This document shows, piece after piece, positions 34,861-45,792 of a DNA stretch of 64,000 nucleotides. Where the stretch lies: NCBI GenBank assembly GCA_944990035.1, contig CALYLX010000112.1, positions 1,178,001-1,242,000 of the forward strand, in the 5' to 3' direction. Source of the stretch: Clitopilus passeckerianus (taxonomy: Eukaryota > Basidiomycota > Agaricomycetes > Agaricales > Entolomataceae). Numbering within the stretch: the stretch's first letter is position 1; the number at the start of each line of letters is the position of its first letter. A program made the position numbers and the translations under genes. The notes under the pieces were generated by a model that was not told the DNA's origin, did no database searches, and saw only the letters and a program-made list of their open reading frames with translations.

Positions 34861-37118
34861 ATGTCCGACAAAATGATTCCCATTGAAGGTGACACCCAGA
34901 AGAAGCGTGTCGTGCGTATTGCTGTTTTCTATCTGGAGAAGTGGGAGTCTTATGCGCCATCATTGGTTTCTTACAGTGTTACTTTTACGACTCGGATATA
35001 GGTGGTTTTCATTATGGACCAGGACATCCGTGAGTTTATATTCCTGTACTTGTTTTGCAGCGGTCATTTTTATTCTCCCCTCAACGTAGGATGAAGCCGA
35101 CACGCATACGCATGTGCCATTCCCTGGTAATGAACTATGGCCTGTACAAGAAAATGGAGATCTTCGTAAGCAGACAGCCAACAAAAAATAGGATTCACTA
35201 TGCTGACAGCGTTCTCAGCGTGCCAAACCTGCTACGAAGCGCGAAATGACCCAATTTCACTCAGACGAGTACATTGACTTCCTCAACCGGATCACACCTG
35301 CCAACATGAACTCTTTCCTGAAAGAGCAACATAAATGTATTCAACAGGACTATCTTGTCTTTTCAGCTTCTTACTAGATTCCAGATAATGTTGGTGACGA
35401 TTGTCCTGTTTTTGACGGATTATTTGAGTATTCCTCGATCTCCGCTGGTGGTTCAATGGGTAAGCGCCCACAGTTCTCAATTTGGATGGCACTCACACCC
35501 TTTTCCCAGAGGGTGCTGCCCGCCTCAGCCGTGATAAGTGCGATATTGCCATTAATTGGGCGGGTGGGCTTCACCATGCAAAAAAGAGTGAAGCAAGTGG
35601 GTTTTGCTATGTCAATGGTAAAATTAATTGGACACGCTATACACGGACAGAGGAATAACTTCATTTTCGTGTCCAGACATCGTTCTAGGAATTCTGGAAC
35701 TACTTCGGTACGCATGAATAAGGCTGTCCATCAAGGTTGTGTCTCTAACCCACAACAGGTATCACAATAGGGTGTTATATATCGATATTGACGTTCATCA
35801 TGGAGATGGTGTAGAGGAGGCGTTCTACACAACTGATCGCGTCATGACTGTCAGCTTCCACAAGTATGGGGAGTACTTCCCCGGAACCGGGGAGCTCAGG
35901 GTACGTTTGATCCAGATATCCTGTGGATAGAAGCCAACCTTTCTACAGGATGTTGGCGTTATGAAGGGCAAGCATTATGCGCTCAACTTCCCTCTACGAG
36001 ACGGCATCAGCGACGACAACTACAAATCTGTCTTTGAACCAGTACGTCGCCTAGCTGTGATGCCCAATCACCTCATTACAATATTTTCGTAGGTTATCCA
36101 GCAAGTCATGGAATCCTATGACCCGTCAGCGATCGTGCTGCAATGTGGCACAGATTCCCTTTCTGGTGACAAACTCGGGTGTCTGAATCTCTCAATGCGA
36201 GGACATGCAAACTGTGTCAAATTCGTCAAATCGTTCAACAAGCCCCTTCTGCTTCTGGGAGGCGGAGGTTATACAATGCGAAATGTGAGCAGAGCATGGG
36301 CCTTCGAGACTGGTTTAGCTGCAGGCGTTGAACTTGGACCTGGTGAGCTGTCTCGCTTTTACAAAAAGTTTCGTCTTTTAATCGCATTGAATAGAAATTC
36401 CGGTCAACGAGTATTATGAATACTTTGGACCCAACTATGAGCTCGATGTCAAGTCATCAAATGCGGAAGACTTTAACACCAAACCATATTTGGACCGCGT
36501 CAAACGTATTGTTATGGAGAACTTGAGGCTTTGTGGTGGCCCTCCCAGTGTGCAGATGTCCGGTTCGTTGCTCCTGTTGAACATCTTCTATTTCTTCTTT
36601 GACTGAATCGTTTGATAGATATTCCGTCATTGCCTATAGACGAGATCATAGACGACCCCAATCAAGACGAGGACCTTATCCCCCCTAACGAGCGCCGACC
36701 AATGCGCCTCTTGGACTCTCGAAAACAAGCTGACGGTGAACTGTCGGACTCTGATGATGAAGGTGAAGGTGGCCGAAGAGATCACGCAAGTAACAAAGAG
36801 GGAGAAGGAAGCAAGTCTTTCGGAAAGGTTGGAATTATTCCGCCCGTGGGAACTGACAAGACCCACGGTGCTGGGCCAAGTGGCCATACGACAGCTGCAA
36901 GGGTCCTTTCGGCCAGTAACCTTGATAAGATGGAGGTAGATTCCACCGGGTCGTCGGGTACCCCCGCCGAGCCTACGGAGGCCGAAAAGGAGAAGGTGCA
37001 GGTGCCACCACCCGCTGCTCCTGCTCCAGCTGCCGCTACCACCACCACCACCGCTCCAGAGCTCAATGCCACAGCTATGGATGTAGATAAACCGGTGGCT
37101 CCCAAGGAGGCTTCTTGA
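34861..37118 (+). CDS. RPD3: Class I histone deacetylase Rpd3
   Basis: Zinc-dependent lysine deacetylase, catalytic subunit of Sin3/Rpd3 co-repressor complexes in the nucleus. Joined exons: [97 protein letters not shown] (two catalytic His), [18 protein letters not shown] (zinc ligands Asp and His, with the second Asp later), FFPGTG-like [41 protein letters not shown]. The C-terminal tail is long, acidic and Ala/Pro-rich with short Thr runs, ending KPVAPKEAS. The paralogues Hos2 and Hda1 fit less well. About ten short introns. The Sin3-complex member RXT2 may be coded about 8 kb downstream. Confidence 0.95.
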
Positions 37119-37278
37119 TCTATAGCTTGTATTGATAGGCTACCCTAATCCATTCATACCACTCGATGCTGAACGCGTCTATTGCTCAATTCGCCATTAG
37201 TCACGCGTTCATACAGTCACGCGGCCCCACGTTAGTAGCTCTCGATTCCTTAATTCTCTACCACCACCACCACCGACA

Positions 37279-38400
37279 ATGGCAGAGTCACTAAATGCTA
37301 CAGCTGGAGCATCTTCCACTCCTAGCTCGAATGCCACCAAGCTAATGGAGCTAAACCGTCTTCGAGGTCGGTAAGGGGACTTCCCCTTGAAAGCTTACAA
37401 ACAGTTGAGGCTAATTCGTTGCATATAGCTAAGGCGCGTCAACGTGAAAAGGAACAAGAAGCATCCACATCCTATCGACCCAATGCTAACAATAAGCGAC
37501 CATTGGAGAAACCTTCCACGTCCGACACGAAGAGGAAAGGACCTGAACCGCTGAAACGGGACTCCAGGCTGGGGACGTATTTCGAATATGATTTATCAAA
37601 GATGGTGAACTCGAAGGGGGGATTCTTGCTAGAAGATGGGAAGGAGGTGGACGAGGAGAAACTAAGGAAAGAGAGGAGAGAGAAAGGCAGAGGGCGCAGC
37701 AGAATTCCGAACCTCGTAAGGAGCACCCTTGCTGGATTTTTGGACTTGAACTGAGATGATGTTACCCCTAAAGCAATGTTCCTGGACCCATCTCTGAATC
37801 CAAAATGCAGAGAGTGCAATTCTATGGATATTGATCACCAATTCAAGAAGGTCTTTGGCTGCATTGTATGCAAGAAATGCCAGAAGGACTTTCCGGAGAA
37901 GTATAGTCTACTAACGAAGACGGAATGCAAAGAGGTATGGTTCAGTGTTTGCATCCAAATTTGTCTCCTGATACGTTCTTCAAGGATTACATTCTGACAG
38001 ATTGTAGGCATCGTGACATCCTGGGCGAATTTATTCTAATCTTTTCATAGCTGAACTACGAGACCACGAACTACTACCACACCTCCTCAAGGCGAATCCA
38101 CATGCGTCTACCTATGCGAACATGATGCTGTTTCTGCGATACCAAGTGGAAGAATTCACTTGGAAGAAATGGGGATCGCCAGAAGCCCTGGATGCCGAAT
38201 TCGAAAAACGAACAAGTGAGAAGAAGAAACAGATGAACAAGAAGTTTGAGCAAAGCCTGAAGGATCTACGCAGGAAAACGAAGGAGACAGTATGGCAGAA
38301 ACGTCAGGATGAGGAACACCGGCATATTTACGGCGAAACCGAGAATGGTCAGCAAGTCTGTCATACTTGTGGTTTCACGGTCGAGGTTGAAGAGTTCTAA
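37279..38400 (+). CDS. RAD14: DNA damage recognition protein Rad14/XPA (apparent frameshift)
   Basis: Nucleotide-excision repair scaffold that binds damaged DNA, RPA and TFIIH. N-terminus [10 protein letters not shown], a basic helix, then [19 protein letters not shown], the XPA C4 zinc finger ([19 protein letters not shown] followed by CKKC), [56 protein letters not shown] and [14 protein letters not shown], then a coiled, Lys/Glu-rich segment and a second Cys pair (CHTCGF). Oddity: the family-like sequence [16 protein letters not shown] before the finger is in another frame from the preceding [14 protein letters not shown] one-base indel in the purine-rich stretch at about 37645-37690 is needed. 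Introns otherwise follow GT-AG. Confidence 0.9.
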
Positions 38401-38598
38401 CCTTAGTAGTTGTACGATTTCGTCGCACGTTTAATGATTATTGTCATTACATACCATTTATCCGTGCGTCAGCAATTTGAGTTTACCGGCATTCGGTAAA
38501 ATCACGAGGGCGGAGGCAGATCCTTTACTACAAAACCGCTTCAAGAATGGCGACCGTCTCAACTCTCACACTGAAGCCCTCGAACCGGTACTCCGGCT

Positions 38599-40020
38599 AT
38601 GTCTGAATCTAATAACCAAGCCGAGCATATGCAGATCTCCACGTCGCTGGAGGTCGAGCAGATAGAGGTCAACTTCTTCCGGTCCAAGTCCTTGTGGCTA
38701 CCAGCGAGGGCTAGGGGCGTCTTTGGTGGGTGAGTAACATAATTATTCTGGATATAGATATGTGCTGAGGCCCTCCTTCACAAGGCAGGTCATTAGCCAA
38801 GCATTGGTCTCCGCCACGAATTGCGTGGACGCTGCATTTGCTCTTCATGTAGGCCTCCCTTCCGCTCTGAACCTCGGACGCGCTGATTTGACATATGTTC
38901 TCTAGTCCCTGCACGTACGTCGGCCCAACCTCCAGCTTCTCGGATATGACTAGAAATTCCGCCCTCGCAGTGTTACTTCCTGTTAGCTGCCTCTCCAGCA
39001 ACACCGATCGTTTACCAAGTAGAACCTGTCCGAAGAGGCAAATCATATTCGACATTGTCTGTCAAGGCTGTCCAGAATGGACACTTCATATTCGTCATGA
39101 TGTGCTCTTTCCAGAAGCCAGAGCCATGGCAGCCCAACTACCAGTGGCCCATCCCAGACGTACCCAGACCTGAAGACTGTGAATTGGAGGAGGACCGTTA
39201 TAACAGGTTGTTGAAGAATGACCAGCTTTCTCAAGGAGTGAGGAAGGTGTATGAGGATACTGTTTTTGTGAGTACCCTGTATTCAGGTCACGAACTCGTC
39301 CTCTCATGGTTTCTTCCTATAGGAACGATCTCGTAGTCCTGTGGGCATAAAGCGTGCAAGGGAACATGTCGTTGGACAGGACGGTCAAGTAACTTACATG
39401 TACTGGATGGTAGCTCGAGATATACCGAAATACGATACCCCTTTCCAGAAGGTACGGTCATCCCACACGCAGCTAGCCCACAACTTAACCGGAAAACACC
39501 AGTGCATTCTGGGCTACATTTCTGATATGCATTTGTGAGTGGGTTGGTCCTGCACGCTTCTCCTTAGCTCATATTTCCGTGTAGCATATCTACGGTTCCC
39601 AGCATAATGGAAAAGAAGAGAGGAAAAGCGCCAGATGCAATCGGCATGACGGTACATATACTAACAGTTCTACTCTAATCTGCTTATATCGTGCTCACGT
39701 CTCGACAGTCAACTCTGGACCATGCCATCTACTTTTACAGCAATGACGTGAATTGCGGCGACTGGATACTCTACGTCGTAAGTCCCTCTCGAATTTACGA
39801 GGCTTTCATCTTTAATTCAGTCACGTAGATGTCAGCTCCACGGGCGGGCTCTGGCCGTGCGGTTATTCACGGCAGAGTGAGTAATTGCGATACTTTAGAT
39901 GAATCGACACTGAAACCGTTGTAGATGTATTCTCGCGGCGGGGACCTAATTGCGGTAACATCGCAAGAAGGGGTAATGAGGGCAAATGTAAAAGGCCCAC
40001 AGACAGAAGCAAAGCTTTAA
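38599..40020 (+). CDS. Acyl-CoA thioesterase (TesB/ACOT8) with PTS1
   Basis: Double hot-dog thioesterase that hydrolyses acyl-CoA in peroxisomes. Start MSESNNQAEHMQISTSLEV, then LWLPARARGVFGG (first hot-dog), QVISQALVSATNCVDAAFALHSLHCYFL, YQVEPVRRGKSYSTLSVKAVQNGHFIFVMMCSFQKPEPW, YQWPIPDVPRPEDC. The second half has LGYISDMHFI and the catalytic region SMTSTLDHAIYFYS-type sequence (MTSTLDHAIYF), NCGDWILYVMSAPRAGSGRAVIHGRMYSRGGDLIAVTSQEGV. The C-terminus is QTEAKL: the last three residues AKL form a peroxisomal targeting signal. Six or more introns, two of them flanking a tiny exon (Ser-Leu-His) near 38908. Two frames upstream of 38599 were not used because the first in-phase ATG is there. Confidence 0.92.
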
Positions 40021-40260
40021 TACCTTTATCTTTACCGTATAATCAGTTTAGAATATCAGAATGCCTTAGATATTTCACCCAATGGAATCTTTATAATCTT
40101 AAGTGGTATGCCGTGACAGTCAGGAAAGGATGAATATTGTGGTACAGCGTATCGACGGATGGCACAGACGAGGGATCCGGATGTACTAGATATGACGCGG
40201 GCCAGAGTGACAATGCAATAGTAGGCGCAAAAAAATAGAGAAGGGACCCGAGAGGGAACC

Positions 40261-40710
40261 TTAGTTCTTTCTGCGGAAGGAAGAGCCTTGAGATGTGAGG
40301 TTAGGCCATAGATCGTGTGAACGGAGGGGCGAGACGACATACCCTCAGTCAATCGTGCCTTACCACCAGTAGGCTGGCAGAGGACGCTTGAGCAGGAGGA
40401 GCAGGTCACTACTGTCTGTGCATGCGAGAAGACGGTCTGGATGTTGAAGCAGCCTGCGAAGCGGGGATCGGTTAGCACATCTGAAACATCGAAAGAGCAT
40501 GATATGGCATGCTAGCTAAGAGTCGTACCAGAGCACTTGACATCCATGAAGTAGGAGTTAGGCGACTGCACCAGTCGCTTGAGCTTGTGTTGCTTCTTCT
40601 CATGCTCGGCAGAGGGGTTGAGGAGGTCGACGGCGAGAGTCTGGTTAGATCAATGGTAGAGTAAAATCAGCGGTTGTCCGTTCAGCATCTTCAATAACGT
40701 CGCTTACCAT
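40261..40710 (-). CDS. RPS27: 40S ribosomal protein eS27
   Basis: Small-subunit ribosomal protein with a C4 zinc ribbon. Exon 1 is only the start codon (40710-40708); exon 2 begins at 40640 with [36 protein letters not shown]. The zinc ribbon reads CSGC, 14 residues, then CSSC, followed by [16 protein letters not shown] and the end SSFRRKN. These residues match eS27 over its whole length (82 residues). A further short last exon is separated by an intron near 40300. Introns in the start region are typical of ribosomal protein genes. Confidence 0.96.
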
Positions 40711-41388
40711 GTTGGATTTTGCTGAATTGGTGAAGCGGTACGATTAGACCTTTTTGGTGCAGACGACGCGGACGGCGACGAGGAATTTGTGTGGATTGAG
40801 AATGAGAAACAAGGTTTGATGGTTAGAGCGGAGCTGGAAAATATAAGATTCCGAATGGCCGGCTCCGGCTATTCGACTCGGATGGACATGAGCTTGGTCA
40901 GATTCGCAGCCATTCGCAGCCGGATTATTAGAAAGTTCTGTTGAAGTTCTGTCATTTTGAGTACCACAGTTTAATCGGTGTAGGCGCTAGTCTGTTGATG
41001 GTCTATTGTTCTGTATATGGGCGAATTCCCACTACACGTGTAGGCTAATTGTTCCCTTTAGTCCCCTGACTTGTTGTTCTTTTTGTGTCGACGACTGAGC
41101 CGAGAATTGTAATTGATGCAGCCAATCTGCTAACACTTTATTAACTCTTACACGTATACTACACTCTTAAGTACCTCCCCCTATTCCTTGTCTCTCTCCA
41201 GTAGACGCAGTCATTCTTTATTTCTTCTCTTAAGTCAGTGTAACCATCTTCAACCCCCGCGTCTGTCAAATTTGCTAACAAATTTCGTATTTGCGTTTCA
41301 GTTCACGACTTTCATTAACTCTTAATTATTTTCGCCGGTCGATCCTCGCTGCACCTACTCGTCTTTACAAGTAAACTTCTCCAAAATA
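40711..41388. other. eS27/BTG divergent spacer
   Basis: 678 bp between two divergent genes. The right half (about 41160-41380) is strongly pyrimidine-rich on the + strand, with a possible leader intron signal, as in promoters of highly expressed basidiomycete genes. No gene seen. Confidence 0.5.
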
Positions 41389-42272
41389 ATGTCGTCCGCC
41401 AACTCCTCGAGCCTGTCTGCTGCCGTCGCCCAAGCCATTACATTCCTCACCCGGCCCCTTACATCCATCCATTCAACCCAGACCGTCATCAAACTTCAAC
41501 TTGCTCTCGAAGCGAACCTTACCGCGCTTTGTGCACCAACTTGGACACCTAGGAGCCTGCATTCGGCGCTTCTAGCCGTTGCCTAGGTCTTTCACCCGGT
41601 TGCTTACCCCCCAAGCCCATATACTCGGCGTGTATGGCAACCGGTGTTCAATGGTTCCAATGGATCCCTCTACTTGGGAATCAAAGCTTCGACCTCTGCG
41701 TCGATCCTGGACGTGTCACCGTTCACTTCAAGCAACCAGATGGATCTCACCCACAGTCGCTTATTGTCTGGGCTGAGCAAGATAACGGCTACCCTCAATG
41801 TTCCCGAAACACCCCCAGCCCTCTACAACTCAAGACCCCAGCGCAACAACTGCTTGAGCAGAGCTACGAGGATGACGAACAGATCTTCAGTATGATTGCT
41901 GAGGAAATGAACGCACCTTCCTGGATGACACCTGTCGAGACCCATTTCCCTGACTACGATCGAGCACCATCCCCGTTGTCCTCCATCTCGACACATTCGC
42001 GATGCAGCTCACGTTCTTCGAGCTCTGGCTCAAGTTCAGGCTTCTCGTTCATCACAGATGCATCCACCAGCCCCAGATCTGCCTGCTCCCAGTATAGCGA
42101 CCCGCGTAAGTCCTCACGTAGGGACAGGAACCGGCAGTCTCGTGTCTACATTGACACCAGCAAGACTGAAGTAACCCCGTATGATGGTGGGAAGACCACT
42201 GTCTTGACTGGCGGTGTTATGCTTGGCGACCTCCAACGGGGGGCCGCAAAATCCACGCCGCGCTGGAAGTAA
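41389..42272 (+). CDS. BTG/Tob-like anti-proliferative protein (apparent frameshift)
   Basis: N-terminus MSSANSSSLSAAVAQAITFL, then a BTG-like helical segment and LEANLTALCAPTWTP. The following frame continues as EPAFGASSRCLGLSPGCLPPKPIYSACMATGVQWFQWIPLLGNQSFDLCVDPGRVTVHF, which carries the family pattern W.P..P..G...RC.......P......A....G, then FDLxVDPG.V. In BTG/Tob proteins this domain binds the CCR4-NOT deadenylase subunit Caf1. The remainder is Ser-rich and ends MLGDLQRGAAKSTPRWK. A single missing base near 41549-41552 separates the two frames; no intron fits. It may be a sequence error or a true break. The family is best known in animals; distant fungal members exist. Ends are set by the second frame. 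Confidence 0.75.
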
Positions 42273-42682
42273 CGTTAAGCTTCGCGCTTTTTCGACGACC
42301 TTCTTTTAATTTTGGGACTTCCACTCTCTTGAGGGATGATACTGGTATCGTCTGCACGTTTGCACTTATACGTTATTTTCGTCTCTTACGCCACCGACCA
42401 TGAATTATCTATACGACCCTCATGGCTACTTATAGTTATCTCGTAATTAATCTGTCGCTTTATAGCATGGACTCGTCTCTGTTCATACATTAGTACTTAT
42501 TTTAATACACACATCTGCTAGCGAACTCGACCCCGGATCACGAAATTTCGCACTTGTGGCATTGCACCGGGTTCATATCGATTTCCCCATGAAATGCGAA
42601 AACAAGAACTGACCCTTTTGGTAATTGGACATAAAAGATACGATTGCTGCTTCCCCTCGCTGTCCTTCCCTCATTCCCATCC
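42273..42682 (+). other. BTG-BIO2 spacer
   Basis: 3' region of the BTG-like gene and promoter of BIO2. AT-rich in the left part. No gene seen. Confidence 0.45.
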
Positions 42683-44286
42683 ATGTTTCGCACAATCCCC
42701 CTTCGACGCGTCCCACAATACACGCGTGCATTGGCAACGCATGCTTCTACGACTTCAACCCCTCTAGCAACCGCGCCATCCCGTCGATGGTCAAAGGGCG
42801 AGATCCAAAATATTTATGATGGCCCTCTCATGGACTTGGTCTTTCGTGCTGCATCTGTTCATCGCCAGCATTTCGACCCAAGCAAAATCCAACTATGTAC
42901 TCTTATGAATATCAAGAGTACGTCCCCCGATCATCTACTGGATCTCATCCCGGTGGCCTGACGCAATAGCTATCCCTAGCTGGCGGATGCACTGAGGACT
43001 GTAAGTTCTACGATCTGGACTGGATTGTCTATGGCAAATATCAATATCTACGCTAGGCTCTTATTGCTCACAGTCGTCGCGATACAAGACAGCGACCAAG
43101 GCGTCGAGGTTGCTTGAACTTGAGCCCGTACTCGAAGCAGCAAGAAAGGCCAAGGAGAACGGAAGTACTCGGTTCTGCATGGGTGCTGCATGGAGGATCT
43201 TGCTGGTCGAAAGAGTGGCTTTGAACGCATTCTCAAGATGGTCAGCGAGATCCGCGGGATGGGCATGGAGGTTTGCACAACTTTGGGAATGCTTTCCCCC
43301 GAACAAGCCAAACGTTTGAAAGAAGCGTACGATCTCGCTCTCTCTATCCGATATTCAAGAAATATCCTGATGGTCATTCTTCCCCTCTAGTGGTCTCACT
43401 GCCTACAACCATAACCTCGACACTTCAAGAGAATTTTACCCCAAGGTTCTGTCGCTGTCTACCCCAGAGGTTGTCTTCGCTGTCCGGCTCACGGCAGAAT
43501 TATCATTTAGGTTATCACCACCCGAAGTTACGATGAGAGGTTGGACACTATTGAGAACGTACGTGATGCAGGCATCAGCGTCTGCTCAGGCGGTATCCTT
43601 GGTCTAGGGGAATCAGACGCTGATCGCGTCGGGTTGATTTGGGAGGTGTCTAAGTACGCTCTTCCATGATTTTTTATTCCTCCACGTATGAGCTCATAAC
43701 GGTAATCTATTCACCTTCAGCATGCCAGAGCACCCGGAATCCTTCCCGGTCAACGCTCTTGTTCCGATCCCAGGAACACCGTTGGAGAAGAACGAGGTAG
43801 ATGTGTTTTTCTGGAGCATATGATAAATTCCAAGCTGACGATTGGGTACACAGCCGGTATCATTCCATAAACTTCTGAGGACAATTGCTACTGCTCGTAT
43901 TGCTATGCCTGGCACTATCATTCGTCTGGCTGCTGGTCGACAGACGTTGAATGAGTCAGAGCAAGTGATGTGCTTCATGGCTGGTGCAAATGCTGTGTTC
44001 ACTGGAGAACAGATGTTGACCACTCCTTGTGAGTCCATAGAAATGCTTCACGGTTCTGAGCTGATGCGTATTTCTATTGTTCGACAGGCTCTCCATGGGA
44101 CGAGGTAAGCACCATCCAGCCAGATGGAGTGACCCACTGACTGATCACGGGTTACAGGACAAGTCAATGATGGGTCGATGGGGCTTGGAGGGCATGGCCA
44201 GCTTCACCCAGGCAGGAGTTGCTCGCAAGGAGGGCTTTACAAGCCAGAAAGAGGAAAAACTGCTGGAAAATTCGAGCGAAGCTTAA
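42683..44286 (+). CDS. BIO2: Biotin synthase
   Basis: Radical SAM enzyme that inserts sulfur into dethiobiotin in mitochondria. Start [22 protein letters not shown] is a basic mitochondrial presequence. The core follows: [45 protein letters not shown] with the SAM-cluster motif CTEDCSYC (split by an intron after the first half), [132 protein letters not shown] at the end. Conserved cluster ligands and the GGILGLGE and RLAAGR motifs are all present. About eight introns. The organism probably makes at least the last step of biotin. Confidence 0.95.
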
Positions 44287-44552
44287 ACAGGATTTATATC
44301 AGAAATTGTATTTATCCGTGATCTCGATCGGGCCGGACGAAAAGACCGAAATGTTGGGTACTTGCAAGCTTTTGAGGGCTCTGTATAAATATTTGAGGTT
44401 TTCTTTGGCATTTTAGAGGATTTAATAGACAGTGAGATCATTTCAGGGTTGCTGTTCGGTTCTGGGAAAGAAACGGTGATAAGGGAAAGTTATAAGGAGC
44501 CTTTTGTTGCATGTCACGACTTGCATTTTGTAACCTCTGTCACATTTGAGAA

Positions 44553-45642
44553 ATGGCCCATATGAATCCCTCTGGTCTCTCGATCATTGACCCGCTGCAT
44601 TTCTACTCCGGAACCTTGCACCATCCGTACTTTCTTCGTTCCAGCTTCATGGAACAACCAACGTATGCAAAAATTTCGTACAGTTGATAGGCAAAGTCAC
44701 GCTAACTTTCAACACCAGTGAACTCCCCTCACTGACTCCAACAACTGGTATTACCCTTCGCATGGCCATGAATCAGACGACGATACATTGGAGCCTGGAA
44801 CTAGAGGAGGGAATTGGGGCAAAAAGATGATAAAGGGGTCGCGTTGGGTGAGGCGAGGCAAAATGACGCCTTGGGGCCCAGCAATGGACGATGCAGAGGT
44901 GGGTGAAGCTGTTTCTGAGCATGCCTCCACATTCTCAACTCTCTCTCAGGCAGAAGAACGCGCTCGGAAACGTATGAAACGTTTGCTCCCCTATGTTCAA
45001 CGTTCGCCCTCGCCACCCTACCTTCCGCACATGGACCGGTCACCCTCACCACCACTCACCTCCCCGTACATCCCAGCCGATTCGCAGCATCTCAGCTATA
45101 CGTCTTTTGTCATGGATAAATCCGTCACTCATACCTTTCGTTCAAAACTAACGGACGAACTCGAACAAGCAACAAACGGTCTTATTGAGGGCGAGGCGGC
45201 ACTGCGACGTGCTCTGGGTCGGTTGTGGCAGGTCATGAGCGAGGACCCTGATGAGAAGGGTCCTCAACCTCCGAAAGAATCACCCATACCAAAGCGCGAG
45301 GATCCCGAAGGCGATTCTGGGAACCAAGTGGAAGCAACGGATGATGGCTACATTCCTGACCTCACACCTCCGGCACACAAGTACTTTTTGACATATCCAC
45401 CAGGAACGACTCCGAATTTTGAACAGTCTCATTTTGCATCACCAGAGACACAGCTAGACACGTTGGAAAAGTCATTAGCTGCGCTCCGAGAACTGCAAGA
45501 TGATGGCCGGGAGTATGTCGAACGGTTGGAGGAAATACGAGATGGTCTTGGAACTGTACGAGCGCATCGCGATGGGATTTGGGACTTTGTACGAGAAAGG
45601 AGCATTAAAGAACTTCGAGACTCTGCACTGACTTCTGTATGA
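44553..45642 (+). CDS. Possible RXT2-like Rpd3-complex subunit
   Basis: About 300 residues. Signature-like block GTRGGNWGKKMIKGSRWVRRGKM (around 44793-44860), then AEERARKRMKRLLPYVQRSPSPP, a Ser/Pro-rich middle, and a C-terminal coiled region LEKSLAALRELQDDGREYVERLEEIRDGLGTVRAHRDGIWDFV. The 'GxRGxxWGxK...RxVRxGKM' stretch recalls the Rxt2 N-terminal domain, a subunit of the large Rpd3 complex, and RPD3 is in the same window; this is weak support. The 5' end is unclear: the ATG at 44553 opens one frame, but joining it to the conserved block needs either a very short intron (29 nt) or a frame correction. If not Rxt2, it is an unrecognised coiled protein. Confidence 0.45.
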
Positions 45643-45792
45643 TATTTGCTGTATAAATGTCTTTCCATTGTGACCCTGAATGCCGCGCGTCACAACTGAG
45701 TTTATAACATTAGAGCCCTCTGTTTCAACAGCTCCACCTTATTGAACTTTTCATTGCAAAACGACCATCAAGCTAAAGACGATATTGCCAAC

